Assembly: GCF_041146795.1 (NCBI RefSeq)
Contig: NC_135177.1
Coordinates: forward strand, 24,556,060-24,620,059
Source: Maylandia zebra
Taxonomy: Eukaryota > Chordata > Actinopteri > Cichliformes > Cichlidae
Direction: 5' to 3'
DNA length: 64,000 nucleotides
In this document: piece after piece, positions 10,785 through 22,168 of the stretch
Position numbering within the stretch: position 1 is the first letter of the stretch
Layout: every line of letters starts with the position of its first letter
Notes under the pieces: model-generated
Database searches by the model: none
What the model saw: the letters and a program-made list of their open reading frames with translations, nothing else
What the model was told of the DNA's origin: nothing
Position numbers and translations under genes: made by a program

Positions 10785-11590
10785 GTCTACCTTCATACAC
10801 ATATAAACTTGAGTGGCATCTCATTCTTAATCCTTAGGGTTTAATATGATGTAGGACCAACTGTGGCATCTTAAACTCTTATGGGAAGGCTTTCCATAGG
10901 TTTGGGAGTGTTTATAGGAGTTGACCATTCTTCCAGAAGCACATTTGTGAGGTCAGACACTGATGTTGGAGATGCTCGCAGTCTCCACTCTAATTCATCT
11001 CAAAGGTGTTCTGTCAGGTTGAGGCCGGGACTCTGTGCAGGCCAGTCACGTTGTTCCAACAGGAACAGGAAGAGACCATCGCCAAACTGTTCCCACAAAG
11101 TTGGAAGAATGAAATTGTCCAAAACGTCTTGGTATGCTGAAGCATTAAGAGTTCCTTTTACTGGAAATAAGCCGTTAAACCCCAACTCCTGAACAACAGC
11201 CCCTCACAATAATCCTCCACCAAACTTTACATTTGGCACAACGCAGGCGGACAAGTAGCATTCCCCTGGCAACCGTCAATTGGATAGTCCAGATGGAGAA
11301 TCTTGATTCGTCACTCCAGAGAACATGTCTCCACTGCTCCAGTCGTCGTGTGCTTTATGCTGATCTGAAGGTCACATGAAGGTTGGAGGTCTGTGGTAAT
11401 TGACTCTGCTCTGTGATTTTATGTGGGCTTCCACTTCATGGGTGTGGTGCTGTCATTCCACTTTGGTACCATAACACTAACAGTTGACTGTGGAATATTT
11501 AGTCATGTGGAAATTTAGAGATAGAAGTGACCAAAACATCTGAATTTAACGATTTGGATGCTTGAGTGAATATTTTTAGTATAATAACAA
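10785..11590 (-). mobile_element. Tc1/mariner relic, copy 2 spacer
   Basis: Reverse-orientation Tc1 sequence, equivalent to 464-1640 and 18890-19735. The minus frame near 11000-11185 still gives KGTLNASAYQDVLDNFILP, typical of fish Tc1 transposases. The right end reads 'gagtgaatatttttagtataa', a decayed terminal inverted repeat. It is shorter than copy 1's relic through internal loss. Confidence 0.75.
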
Positions 11591-12111
11591 GTCCCAAACA
11601 TTAGAGTAACTTTCCTGAATCTTCTCACTCTTTGTTAACTCTGACTGTTGATTTCCGCTGCCATCATTTGTCACTGGTTTCTCTTCTTTTATTGGATGAT
11701 TACAGCTTGGTTCACTTCAGCCTTGGTGATTAATGATTCTGTCTATGTCTTGTTTTTTATTTCAAAAAGAAAAGCTTTGTTACTTGATAAATAAATGTTT
11801 TTCTGTCAGGCTGTGTGCTTTTTTAGCTTTTTGTTTCTGATTTTTTTCCCACTTTTTCTTCTATATGATGTCAAAGGGAGTGGATAACGTTGATCATGTT
11901 GTTAATTTCTCAGGTATATATCTTTAGTTTTGAGCACATAAGCCCCGCCCTCCTGCCTTTCTAATCTTGTATTTGTGAGGGGCAGCCAATCAGAAAGTAC
12001 TGTGGCCCCGAGAGGCCAAACGGACTGCAACATAAGAAAACATCAGCAATAAGAAAAATGCTGCAAAAGCACACAAAACACAACAGAAATAGGAAAAACG
12101 AAAATGGAAAT

Positions 12112-13365
12112 GGAATGTCTGGCCCATTGTTATGGGCCATTCGATCCCTATACAAGCGTTGCAAGAGCTTGGTTCGCATTGCCGGCAATAAGTCGGACTC
12201 GTTCCCGGTGGGTGATGGGATTCTGTTCATCATTTTTATGGACAGGATTTCTAGGTGCAGCCAAGTGGCAGAGGGCTTTTACTTCGATGGCCTCAGAATC
12301 TCATCTCTGCTTTTCGCGGATGATGTGGTTCTGTTGGCTTCATCGGGTGAGGGCCTCCAGCTCGCACTGGAACGGTTCACAGCTGAGTGTGAAGCAGTGG
12401 GAATGAGGATCAGCACCTCCAAATCTGAGTCCATGGTTCTCAGCTGGAAAAGGGTGGAGTGCCCACTCCAGGTTGGGGATGAGTTCCTGCCCCAAGTGGA
12501 GGAGTTCAAGTATCTTGGGGTCTTGTTCGCGAGTGATGGGAGAAGGGAGCCGGAGATCGACAGACGGATTGGTGCTGCAGCCACAGTGATGCGGACGCTG
12601 CACCGGTCCGTTGTGGTGAAGAGGGAGCTGAGTGTAAAAGCAAAGCTCTCAATTTACCGGTCAATCTATGTCCTTACCCTCACCCATGGCCATGAGCTGT
12701 GGGTAGTGACCGAAAGAACGAGATCGCGGATACAAGCGGCGGAAATGGGTTTCCTCCGAAGGGTGGCTGGCCTCTCCCTTACAGATAGGGTGAGAAGTTC
12801 AGCCATCCGGGAGGGGCTCAGAGTAGAGCTGCTGCTCCTCCACATCAAAAGGAGCCAGCTGAGGTGGTTCGGGCATCTGACAAGGATGCCTCCTGGGCGC
12901 CTCCTGGGCGCCTCCTGGGTGAGGTGTTTCAGGCATGTCCCACCGGGAGGAGGCCCCGGGGCAGACCCAGGACACGCTGGAGCAGGGGTGCCCAATCCCG
13001 GTCCTCGAGAGCTACCGTCCTGCAGCTTTTAGATACATCCTTGTTCCCACACACCTGAATCAAATGAATGGCTTGTTATCAGGTCTTTGCCAAACATGAT
13101 GGCATGCTGAAGAGATCAAACCATTTGATTCAGCTGTGTTGGAGTAGGGATGCATCTAAAAGCTGCAGGATAGTAGCTCTCGAGGACCGGGATTGGGCAC
13201 CCCTGCGCTGGAGAGATTATATCTCTCGGCTGGCCTGGGAACGCTTTGGTGTTCCCCCGGATAAGCTGGAGGAGGTGGCTGGGGAGAGGGAGGTCTGGGC
13301 TTCTCTGCTTAGGCTGCTTCCCCCGCGACCCGGCCCCGGATAAAGCGGAAGAAGATGGATGGATG
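12112..13365 (+). mobile_element. Rex1/Babar LINE, 5'-truncated, inserted in the foldback element
   Basis: The frame gives IRSLYKRCKSLVRIAG, LLFADDVVLLASSGEG (FADD motif), VEEFKYLGVLFASDG, SQLRWFGHLTRMPPGR and, after the nested MITE, WASLLRLLPPRPG, as in teleost Rex1 reverse transcriptase C-termini. It ends in the (gatg)n-type tail 'gatggatggatg'. A perfect 12-bp duplication 'gaaaatggaaat' flanks it (12100-12111, 13366-13377). Compared with the family as I remember it, the RT motif B region is deleted (FPVGDGILF). Confidence 0.85.
12983..13205. mobile_element. 223-bp hAT MITE inside the Rex1 LINE
   Basis: Inverted ends begin 'caggggtgcccaatcccgg' and the mirror end is 'gattgggcacccctg'. The flanking 8-bp duplication 'cgctggag' (12975-12982, 13206-13213) is perfect. 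It has no coding capacity. Confidence 0.9.
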
Positions 13366-14280
13366 GAAAATGGAAATAGGAAAAAAGAAAACAAAAATAG
13401 AAAAAACGAAAACAGAAATATGAAAAAACTGATTTCCCAAGCACAAGGGAAGTGTTTCTGGGGAGACAATAACCCTACGGACCAGTTGCAGGAACCAAAA
13501 TATGCTATGTAAGTGTGTTTTAGTCTCATGATTCATATAATACTGATGACAGATTTTTAGGCTAATAGTTAGGCTAACACACTTACCTCTCATCTTTTCT
13601 TTCCTCACAAAACTGATAGATAGACATGCATTTCTTTTAAGTGTCTCCCAGCGCACTTCTTAGCATATTTTGGTTCCTGCAACTGGTCTGTAGGGTTATT
13701 TTCTCCCCAGAGACACTTCCCTTGTGCTTTTGGAAATTAGTTTTTTCCTATTTCTGTTTTTGTTTTTTCTAATTTCTGTTTTCTTTTTTCCTATTTCAGT
13801 TGTGTTTTGTGTGTTTTTGCAGTGTTTTTCTTATTGCTGGTGGGGGTTTTTTTAAGTTGCAATCCATTTGGCCTCTCATGGCCACTGTAGAAAAGGATTT
13901 TCTTACGGAGGGTAGGGCTTCAGATGAAAATAAGATAAATAATGTTCACTTGTCAATTAAAGTGGTCAGCTAATGACTTTTGTGGACGTTTTAATGGATT
14001 GTGTAACTAATATTCTGATAAATATTAGGTTTGTGCTTCAGTTCAGGTGAGTGAAATTTGTTTATTATTTGGAACTCGGGATGTGTGCAACTAATCATCG
14101 ATGTTGTCACTAATCAGTCCCAGATTTACTTGTCATTTAATTTAATTGTTAAAATGTATTATTAATTGTCCAAAATGTTGGCAACAGTCTGCAACCAAAT
14201 GACGCATTGTTGAGAAATGCCAAAAATTTGTGAATGAAGGCCTGATCTTTTTGTTAACTGCAGGAAATGAGCTTTCTATG

Positions 14281-14430
14281 AAAGGTGGATGGGCCCTCTC
14301 TTAGCGACAGGGTGAGGAGTTCAGTGATTATGGATGGGTTCAGAGTAGAGCCTCTACTCCTTCACATCGAAAGGAGACCGCTAAGGCTTTCGCCTCCCGC
14401 GTGAGGTGTTTGGTGTTGTGCCAAAAGGGA
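14281..14430 (+). mobile_element. Short Rex1-like LINE fragment
   Basis: Translates in pieces to LSLSDRVRSSVI and VEPLLLHIERRPL, matching the Rex1 C-terminal region at 12760-12860. The same fragment is at 20560-20700, so it was part of the duplicated cassette. Confidence 0.6.
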
Positions 14431-15400
14431 TCGTCTGCCCAAAACTGATTTATTTCCATTTGTTTTTTATGTGTAATGGCATTACTTATTTTAGTAAACA
14501 GACTTTAGTAAACAGGATTTACAAAGGATAAACTCAGAAAATTACCTGTTTTTCATTTATCTTTATGGTTGCTGTAACTTTATACCACAGCAGCAGCTTC
14601 TCAGCTCGCAGCCGAACACATCACCAAAAACAACCCATGTTCAGGACCCAGTTCCCTATAATGTGCAGGGGAGGCGTGACCAGCTGATGTGGCCCAGGTG
14701 TGACAGCCACACTACCAACCATGCCCCGCCACAATAAAACACATTACAATGACATTTTATCAACACAAAATGCACCAGTTTATTGAATATGAATAACGTC
14801 ATCAATTTACCTCAATTGTTAGAACGTCTATGTACAACCAATGTCCACTATTAAATTAAGTAAATGCAACATGTTCTTTGTTTCAGTGCTAAACATTTAC
14901 CTGGATTTTCATTCTTAAGGGATATTTCATAGTTTTAATCAAATTTTGGATAGAACTTTATTCAAACAATAGCAAAAGAAAAATAAAAGCATTTTATCCT
15001 ACAGAAAACAAAATAGATGACTTGCTTACAAACTTACAAACTGCTTATTATATATGTGCTTGCTGCTCTCTGGTCATTGTTTGAGTTATTTATTAGTTCA
15101 GGGCATGATTACGAACCACAGGTCTGGTCAGAGAGCAGGTTCGGTTTGTTTTCCTGCGCCTTGCTGAGTAAAACTGAGAACCACCTGAGATCAATCAGAC
15201 ATCTGTTCAAGTTTAACTCACAAATTATTTCAGAAAACCAACAAGACCCACGGCTGCTTCGGGTCCTCTCTGCCTTTATTGGACGATTGGAGTTTGGTGT
15301 CATCACTTTAGTCTGACGACACCTCCTCTAGTGTGAGGAAATAAGACAAAGAAAGAATTTAGCATCCACAATAAGAGAAAATGTCATTAAATAAAAAAAA
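14431..15400. other. Spacer upstream of copy 3
   Basis: AT-rich. The segment 15110-15330 ('gagagcaggttc' to 'agtctgacgacacctcc') is a cassette repeat also found at 22855-23055. No exon recognised. Confidence 0.45.
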
Positions 15401-15957
15401 TTGCAACTAATGACTGTCGGGGGAAAAACAGAAAAAACACCAAATCAGCTCGTTTACCTTCCGTTTCTTTTATTTTGAAAACAAATACTTTCTTATTTCT
15501 GCTGTGATGAATAAATATTAGTCTTTTTTCAAACTCTGTGTTCTTTCTTTTCTTTCTATTATGACTTCCTTGTTTATTTCCAAGTTATTTTCACTTCTCT
15601 TTTGCAGAAATCATTGTGACAATTGATCCATGAGAGTAGTCTAACTGAGTGTGTGCAGTTGAGCCTTTTTTAAGACACTCTGCAGAACTTTCTTCAGCTT
15701 TTTGTAAGAACTGCACTGAGTAGAAAATGCCAGGCCTAGATTGCAGGAAAATGCAGACATGAGTAGCAAACCCACAAAGATCTGGGGTTTGCAGTGGCTA
15801 ACAACTTTGCAGCTCTGTCTTCAGATGTCTTCCGCTTTCTACACTTTTTGCATTCTTGAGCTCTTGTTTTCAGTGAAGTGAAGCACGGAGAGGACGAAGA
15901 AAGATTTTTGCCGTCACTAAATGAACTAAAAGACACAGAATCTGCTCAAAATTAAGG
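15401..15957 (+). promoter_or_regulatory. Copy 3 proximal 5' region with untranslated exon (donor at 15958)
   Basis: Equivalent to 3340-3736. It ends 'aattaag' before GTAAGAG at 15958, and the next acceptor is at 16190-16191. It carries the partial stem-loop 'gcaaaccc...gggtttgc' near 15765. Confidence 0.5.
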
Positions 15958-16204
15958 TAAGAGCTCAACTTACATTTTAAAATTGGGTTTTATGTTTCAG
16001 AAGGATTTCTTATTTTTAACATACGACACAGAGAGAGGATGGAAATCGAGCGAGGGCTTGGTGGTTTCTCTGTAAACTGTTTATCTCTCTGTGGCTGTGT
16101 ATAAAATGAAAGTGTTCACTTTTAATAAGTTTTCTTTTTATGATTTAGTGTTAACACAAATGTTCATTTGTGTTTTATTTTAAACCCTCAGGTCGACTTT
16201 CAGA

Positions 16205-18551
16205 ATGAAGGTGATTGTGTTGTTTGTGTTTGGTGAGTGAATATACTTGTGAAGACAATATTGTGAATAATCCTTTAAAATACTGCACATACATGTTGTA
16301 GATGGTGTGTGACGTCATGTTTAATCTACTTGAAAAGTCATACTTGAAAAGTATGGTTGTTGTGGTGTTTTACTGATCCCAGGTGGTTTAATGTCACTCT
16401 ACAAGTTTACAACAAAATGAAGAAAATATGACTTGTTTGTCTCCATGTAGAGACGTTTCTTATATCCTCCTTTAAATAAGCATTGTTAAAAGACAAGTAT
16501 TTATTTACTGTGATTGTCTTCTTTTCAGTGCTGGGTGCACTCTCTGCAGCAGGTGAAGATTTCTTTGCAAAAGTCGGGGGTAAAGTCACATTGAAGTGTG
16601 GGGTCAGCAGCTACATACGCTCTCTGCGGTGGTATCATGGAAATGACCTTCTTTATAGTGTTGATCAGAGAGGCTTCCCTCGCAAAGGTCTTTGATTATC
16701 TCAGAACACTTAACAGTAAAGTATTTGATGGTAACATTATAATAGAACATATTTTTATTTTCTGTGTTAGGCAGTGCTGAACTTGCGTGGAGGTCAGTCG
16801 TGAGACTGACGAATCTGGAAATCTCCAGTGTGAGAGAAACAGATGCTGGACGGTTCACATGTTCGGCAGATTGGACACGTCATAACCATTCACTTTCTGT
16901 GTTCTCAGGTAAACAGCAGACCCTGAAAAATACACATTTACAAATAAATGTTCAAATATAACTGAACAGTGCAGCGTTTAACATATTAGGACAAATATGG
17001 TTTTGTTTTCATTTTCCCTGCACATTACATTGATAATCAGATTAATAAAAACATCACTGCTGAAAAATGAGGGGAAATTATTTTATGTGGCTGATGGTTC
17101 TTTTACTATAACAGGTAAAGGATATACAGCAAATATACAAAATGAATTTCTTGCACAGCATGTCTTGTATATGTTTTGAAATTTGGAGACTACATTTCCC
17201 AAAATCCAACTTAATCCCCTCCTAGTCAACCTGGTGGTGGGCAGGACCACCACAGTGTCAAGTGTGGCCACCCTGCCATTACTGGAGTCCATCAGGAGAA
17301 GGGGAAGCATCGGAGGGGCCACGGACATATGCTGGGCTCTAGAATTACATCCATAGCTATTAAATATTACATAAGACACAACTATTAATTAATAATTCTA
17401 TTTTTTTATACTATTAACTATATAAACAGAATTTTCTTTAAAAAACTACTTTAGCTTTATTCCTTCGTTTTTTATTTCTTTTTGTCAGATAATTGAATAA
17501 AAAGCTTACTTTGTGTTTCTATATGACAGTCATGCCGTGTAAGCAAATTATAACAGTGACCAAAAAAACCAAACCAAACCAAACAGTCCAGGCCTACGCT
17601 GTTCTCTCACCAGCTGGGTCACTACTTATTACCATCCCTCTACAGTTAAATGTTTATTTGTGTTTCATTTCACCAAAAATGTTCCATGTGTGAAAGAGTT
17701 ACCACTTTTACTTTAATTCTTAGTGTAATATGCTCTCATTGTATTTCATCTCATGTTATAAAGCTTTGTCATGTGTAATGAATTTGGATGAAGCTCCTTG
17801 TTGGTCTCCCTTTCTCTTTGTGATTCTCACTGTATCTGTGGTTATCTGTCTGTTTCCTTCTCAGTTTTGGTCTCCGTCAAACCCTCTGATGTTCTCGAGC
17901 TAAACGATGAGGCAACGCTCAGGTGTGAGGTGAAAGGTCAGCACCATGGTTGTGAAGTGAAGTGGAGAAGTCCAAATACATATTCACTCACAAATACATC
18001 AACAGTTCAACTCAAACCTGTAAAAACCTCACATAACGGGCCCTGGCTGTGTATCGTCACCTGTGGCAGGAATACATTTAGTGAGCGTCTGGCCATCACA
18101 GTACAAGGTAATACACAGTTACTAGGAATGAAGACCCATGTCCACATATGTAGTCAATAGAAACATAAAGATGTGTGTTTTTGTTCTTCAGAGCCTCCAA
18201 CTACAACTCCACCATCCACCCCGAAGAACGTCACATTTGTAACGAGTGTTCAGGGTACAACACGTGCAACATGTGCGTCCAGCTTTTGCAAAATGTCTGC
18301 AAATTTGATCAAAGTGATCCTTTGCTGAATGTGTAACTCATTCTTGTTGTCCTCACTTTCTCCAATGATCTGTGTTGCATTCAGGTGTTGCCAACGATTG
18401 CCCACTGGGACTCTCCTGTTGGATGTGGTTTGCGATTGGGCTGTGCTGCCAGTTTGGGATGCTCCTGATAGTTTGTGTCATTGTCTTGTGTAAGTGTATG
18501 AGAAGAAGGAGGGCATGTGAGGAAAGGCGTTCATCAAATATTTATGTGTAG
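16205..18551 (+). CDS. cd4-2-like: CD4-2-like two-Ig receptor copy 3, open, short tail without CxC
   Basis: Exons 16205-16232, 16529-16687, 16771-16908, 17865-18107, 18192-18254 and 18385-18551 join in phase to 265 residues. The signal peptide is MKVIVLFVFVLGALSAAG. D1 (about residues 19-108) has KCGVSS, LRWYHG and AGRFTCSAD. D2 (about 109-189) has LRCEV, GCEVKW and NGPWLCIVTC. A Thr/Pro-rich stalk EPPTTTPPSTPKN follows, then a membrane span near FGMLLIVCVIVLC. The tail KCMRRRRACEERRSSNIYV ends at 18549-18551. The donor that could lead to a further tail exon reads GC here (gcatgt instead of gtatgt), so read-through is the likely form. Lck could not bind through CxC. Expected role is a cell-surface CD4-type receptor, perhaps with ligand binding but altered signalling. 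Confidence 0.8.
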
Positions 18552-18889
18552 AGTTGATAGCTTATGTTAAAAGAAACCAAAAGAAAATGGGTTAAATGCC
18601 TCCTGCACCACTGTGTTTACAGATTATGGTGAACTTCTTCTTAAAGTTCTTCATTGATTGTGTAAGTGATCAGAGTCCTGATTTCACTCCACCAAATTCT
18701 TACAAAAGTTCTGGCACACTTCACAGCTCGCAAAATTCTAAATGACTGTCTCAGATTGAGTATTACACTCTTCAGTAAATTGGTGCAGATGTACAGATGA
18801 GGTGTCGATTTGTTTTCTGGGCCTTCCTGGGTGAAACTAAGAACCAACTAAGATCTCTCAGACATCAGTTCTGGCTTTACACACAGATT
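18552..18889. other. Spacer after copy 3
   Basis: Cassette spacer related to 180-463. No tail exon with a Cys-X-Cys motif is visible. Confidence 0.5.
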
Positions 18890-19735
18890 ACACTTTATTG
18901 CCAAAAGTATTCACTCGTCTACCTTGACACGCATATGAACTTGAGTGACATCCCATTTTTAATCCATAGGGATTAATATGATGTACGACCAACTGTGGCA
19001 GCTGAAACTCTTACAGGAAGGCTTTCCAAAGGTTTAGGAGTGTTTATAGGTGTTTTTGGTGCTTCTGTACACCTGGACACCTGTCTAGAAGCACATTTGT
19101 GAGGTCAGACACTGATGTTGCACTAGAAGGCCTGGCTCACAGTTTCTGCTCTAATTCATCCCAAAGTTGTTCTGTCGGGTGGAGGTCGGGACTCGGTGCA
19201 GGCCAGTCCCGTTGTTCCAACAGGAAGGGGCCATCCCCAAAGAAGAATGAAATTGTCCAAAATGTCTTGGTATGCTGAAGCATTAAGAGTTCCTTTTACT
19301 GGAACTAACCAGCTGAGCCCAACTAATGGAAAACAATCCCACACAATAATCCCCCTCCACCAAACTTTACACTTAGCACAACGCAATCAGACAAGTAGCG
19401 TTCCCCTGGCAACCGTCCATTGCATTGTCCAGATGGAGAATCTTGATTCGTCACTCCAGAGAACATGTCTCCACTGCTCTAGAGTCCAGTCGTAGTGTGC
19501 TTTATGCTGATCTGAAGATCACATGAAGGTTGGAGGTCTGTAGTGATTGACTCTGCTCCGTGATTTTATGTGTCCTACATCTTCATGGGTGTGCTGCTGT
19601 TATACCACTTTGGTGTCATACCACTAAGAGCTGACCGTGGAATATTTAGCGAGGAAATTTCAGAAATGGAAGTGACCAGAACACCTGATTTACTGATTTG
19701 GATGCTTGAGTGAATATTGTTAGTATAATGCCAAG
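18890..19735 (-). mobile_element. Tc1/mariner relic, copy 3 spacer
   Basis: Left end 'attgccaaaagtattcact' and right end 'gagtgaatattgttagtat' are decayed terminal inverted repeats. The minus frame gives KGTLNASAYQDILDNFILL. It sits in the same place as the relics after copies 1 and 2. Confidence 0.78.
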
Positions 19736-20059
19736 TCCCAAACATTAGAGCAACTTCCCCAAGTCTCTTCACTCTTTCTTAACCCTGACTGTTGATTTCC
19801 GCTGCCATCATTTATCACTGCTTCCTCTTCTTTTATTGGACAATTACAGCTTGACATTGTGATAATTTGATGATTCTTGTTTTGTCTTGTTTTTTATTGC
19901 ATAAAGAAAAGCTTTGTTACTTCTGCTGTGATAAATAAATGTTTTTCTGTCAAGTAATGTGCTTTTTAAATTTTTGTTTCTGATATTTTTTTTCTACTTC
20001 TTCTTCTACATGATGTCAAAGGACGTGGATAATGTTAATGTTGTTAATTTTTCAGGTAT

Positions 20060-20315
20060 ATAGCTTTAGCTTTGAGGACATAAGCCCCACCCTCCTGCCT
20101 TTCTTATCTTGTATTTGTGAGGGGCAACCAATCAGATAAGGGTTTTCTCAAAGAGGGTAGGGCTGAATATTAGATGAAAAATTAGATGAAAGCTAAATAA
20201 GCCTCACTTGTCAATCTAAGTGGTCAGCTGGTGCCTTTTGGGGAAGTTTTAATGGATTATGTGACTAATATTCTGATAACTAATAATCAGCCCTGAGATC
20301 TGTGCTTCATCTCAG
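20060..20315 (+). promoter_or_regulatory. Copy 4 equivalent of the CCAAT/first-exon block
   Basis: Contains 'caaccaatcaga' near 20125 and ends 'catctcag' before donor GTGAGT at 20316, matching 2060-2283. It lies 4.3 kb before the copy 4 start codon. Confidence 0.35.
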
Positions 20316-20559
20316 GTGAGTGAAATCAAGTCTTTTATTTGTTTATTACTTGGAACTTGGGATGTGTGGGACTAATCATCGTCATTGTCACTAGTCGTAA
20401 ATGTGAGACTTTTTAAAATTTAAAAATGATGCCCATTGCCAGTAACTTACTTTGTCCTAAATGTTGGCAACACTCTGCCACTAGATGGCGCATTGTTGAG
20501 AAATGCCAAAAATCTGTGAATCAAGCCCTGTGTTAACGACAGGAAATAAGCTTTCTCTG

Positions 20560-20700
20560 AAAGGTGGATGGGCTCTCCCTTGGCGATCGGATGAGGAGTT
20601 CAGTGATTATGGTTCAGATTAGAGCCGCTGCTCCTCCACATCGAAAGGAGACCTCTAAGGCTGTCGCCCCCTGGGTGTTCAGTGTTGTGCCAAAAAGTGA
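20560..20700 (+). mobile_element. Short Rex1-like LINE fragment (cassette copy)
   Basis: Same fragment as 14281-14430, with LSLGDRMRSSVIM readable. Present in both spacers, so it predates the split of these cassettes. Confidence 0.6.
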
Positions 20701-20778
20701 TCCTCTGTCCAAAACTGATTTGTTTTCACGTGTTTCTTATGTGTAATGTCTTTACTTATATTGGTAAATACACTTTAT

Positions 20779-21095
20779 AATAATAATAGATTGCATTTAT
20801 ATAGCGCTTTTCGAGACCCTCAAAGCGCTTTACATTACATTTCCACTATCCATTCACTGTCACGTTCACACACTGGTGGAGGCAGCTACAGTTGTAGCCA
20901 CAGCTGTCTTGGGGCAGACTGACAGAAGCAAGGCAGCCATATCGCACCATCGACCCCTCTGGCCAACACCAGTAGGCGGTAGATGAAGTGTCTTGCCCAA
21001 GGACACAACGACCAAGACAGACAGAGCTGGGGATCAAACGGGCAACCTTCTGGTTACAAGATGAGCTTCCCAACCCTCTGAACCACGATCGCCCC
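20779..21095 (-). repeat. Full-length tRNA-derived SINE, minus orientation
   Basis: Read on the minus strand it starts 'ggggcgatcgtggttcagag', has a B-box-like 'gtttgatcccc', a middle 'gtccttgggcaagacact' and ends 'gcgctatataaatgcaat'. This is a widespread fish SINE layout. Confidence 0.75.
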
Positions 21096-22098
21096 AAACG
21101 TTAGTGAACAGGATTTACAAACATTATATGTAAAATTGAATAATTACCTGTTTTTCAAGTATCTTTATGACTCCATGTTATTGTTTCTATGTCCTTTTTG
21201 GCAACTTAAAATATGTTTACAGAACTATTGTTATATTTGTTGCAATTCCTGCTGTCCACTTGGCCAGATTACTTTTTTTAAAAAGACATTTTTAATGTCA
21301 ACAAGATTTTTTACCTTATATATAAGCCACTGCAAAAACACTGATTGCAGCTTCTACCTTGTGATAGGAATGTCGTTTGTGGCTCAAGATGACTTGATAT
21401 AATTAATCAGGGACACAGTTGACATATGTTTCACATATTATAGGCCAACAAGTTATCTAAAGCAGATATAATACAAACAATTACTTTTTGGCAAACAATT
21501 ACTCAGGCCTACCGATAGAAGACCTGGCCCCTACTTGAAGGTAACAACTCTAACATTTAAATGTCTTAAACCATTTAAAGATGAAACTACATTTGTATTA
21601 AGACAGAATCTGAATTGATGCAGTAACAAATCAAGTTTACAATAGCAGCATTTAGTCAAAATCATAATTTTTTATTTCCTGGACTCTAACGTAAAAAATG
21701 TATTCTGATGTGGAGACAAGTGTCATGCCAGCTTTAATAACTTGTACATTTGGATTATTTTAGGTGGCCCACTACTGCCCTCTATGTGCCATTTTATGTG
21801 AGTTCTTAAGTCCTTAAAACTCTGCAATGGAGCTAGTGACAGCAATATTATCGCAAATATCAGACACAATGTCTGCTTTTATGGGAAACAGGCCACGTTT
21901 GAAAGTGCAGGATTTATATTTAAATCAGTTCTTACATAATGACAAAAATAACAAGCACCTGTTCCCTGGTCAAAAAGAGGAACGTGGAAACTGGGTGGAG
22001 CCATGTGATCAAATCTGTGCTCAAATAAGTCAAAGGAGAGACCAAATCAGTATAGTGATTACAAAGGCATGAAGTCTTAAACATTTCTTCTGTTAAAA
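21096..22098. other. Spacer, nothing recognised
   Basis: AT-rich single-copy-looking DNA. Short open frames have no recognisable motif and no splice context. Confidence 0.4.
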
Positions 22099-22168
22099 AC
22101 CTCCTTGGAGGGTGGAGATGATCTGCTGTAAAGACCCCTGAAGGGAGCAGCTGACAGAAAAAGAAGGG
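22099..22168 (+). mobile_element. 3' end of a LINE
   Basis: 'agatgatctgctgtaaagac' followed by 'cctgaagggagcagctgac' and an A/G-rich end is the same 3' end seen at 63166-63242 after a decayed reverse transcriptase. Confidence 0.55.

Larger units (their letters stand above)
12000..13888. mobile_element. Foldback (long inverted repeat) DNA element, interrupted by a Rex1 LINE
   Basis: The left arm is 12000-12111 continued at 13378-13512. The right arm, about 13658-13888, is its inverted copy over roughly 230 bp. Ends are ctgtggcc / ggccactg, with 'agaaag' and 'agaaaagg' as flanks. The arms are A-rich ('aggaaaaacgaaaat' type). The spacer (13513-13657) has no gene. Without the insertion the element is about 640 bp. 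Superfamily unclear, possibly hAT. Confidence 0.7.
11930..14046 (+). promoter_or_regulatory. Copy 3 equivalent of the CCAAT/first-exon block, split by a transposon nest
   Basis: The left half (about 11930-11999) has 'agccaatcagaaag'. The right half (about 13890-14046) ends 'cagttcag' before donor GTGAGT at 14047. Together they match 2060-2283 and 20060-20315. The foldback element at 12000-13888 sits just after the CCAAT match, so it separates the putative promoter from the putative exon of copy 3. Confidence 0.35.

Noticed and set aside
12058-13032. A 324-codon open frame as one protein
   Set aside because: It runs from the foldback arm through the Rex1 LINE into the MITE. Only the Rex1 part has protein similarity.
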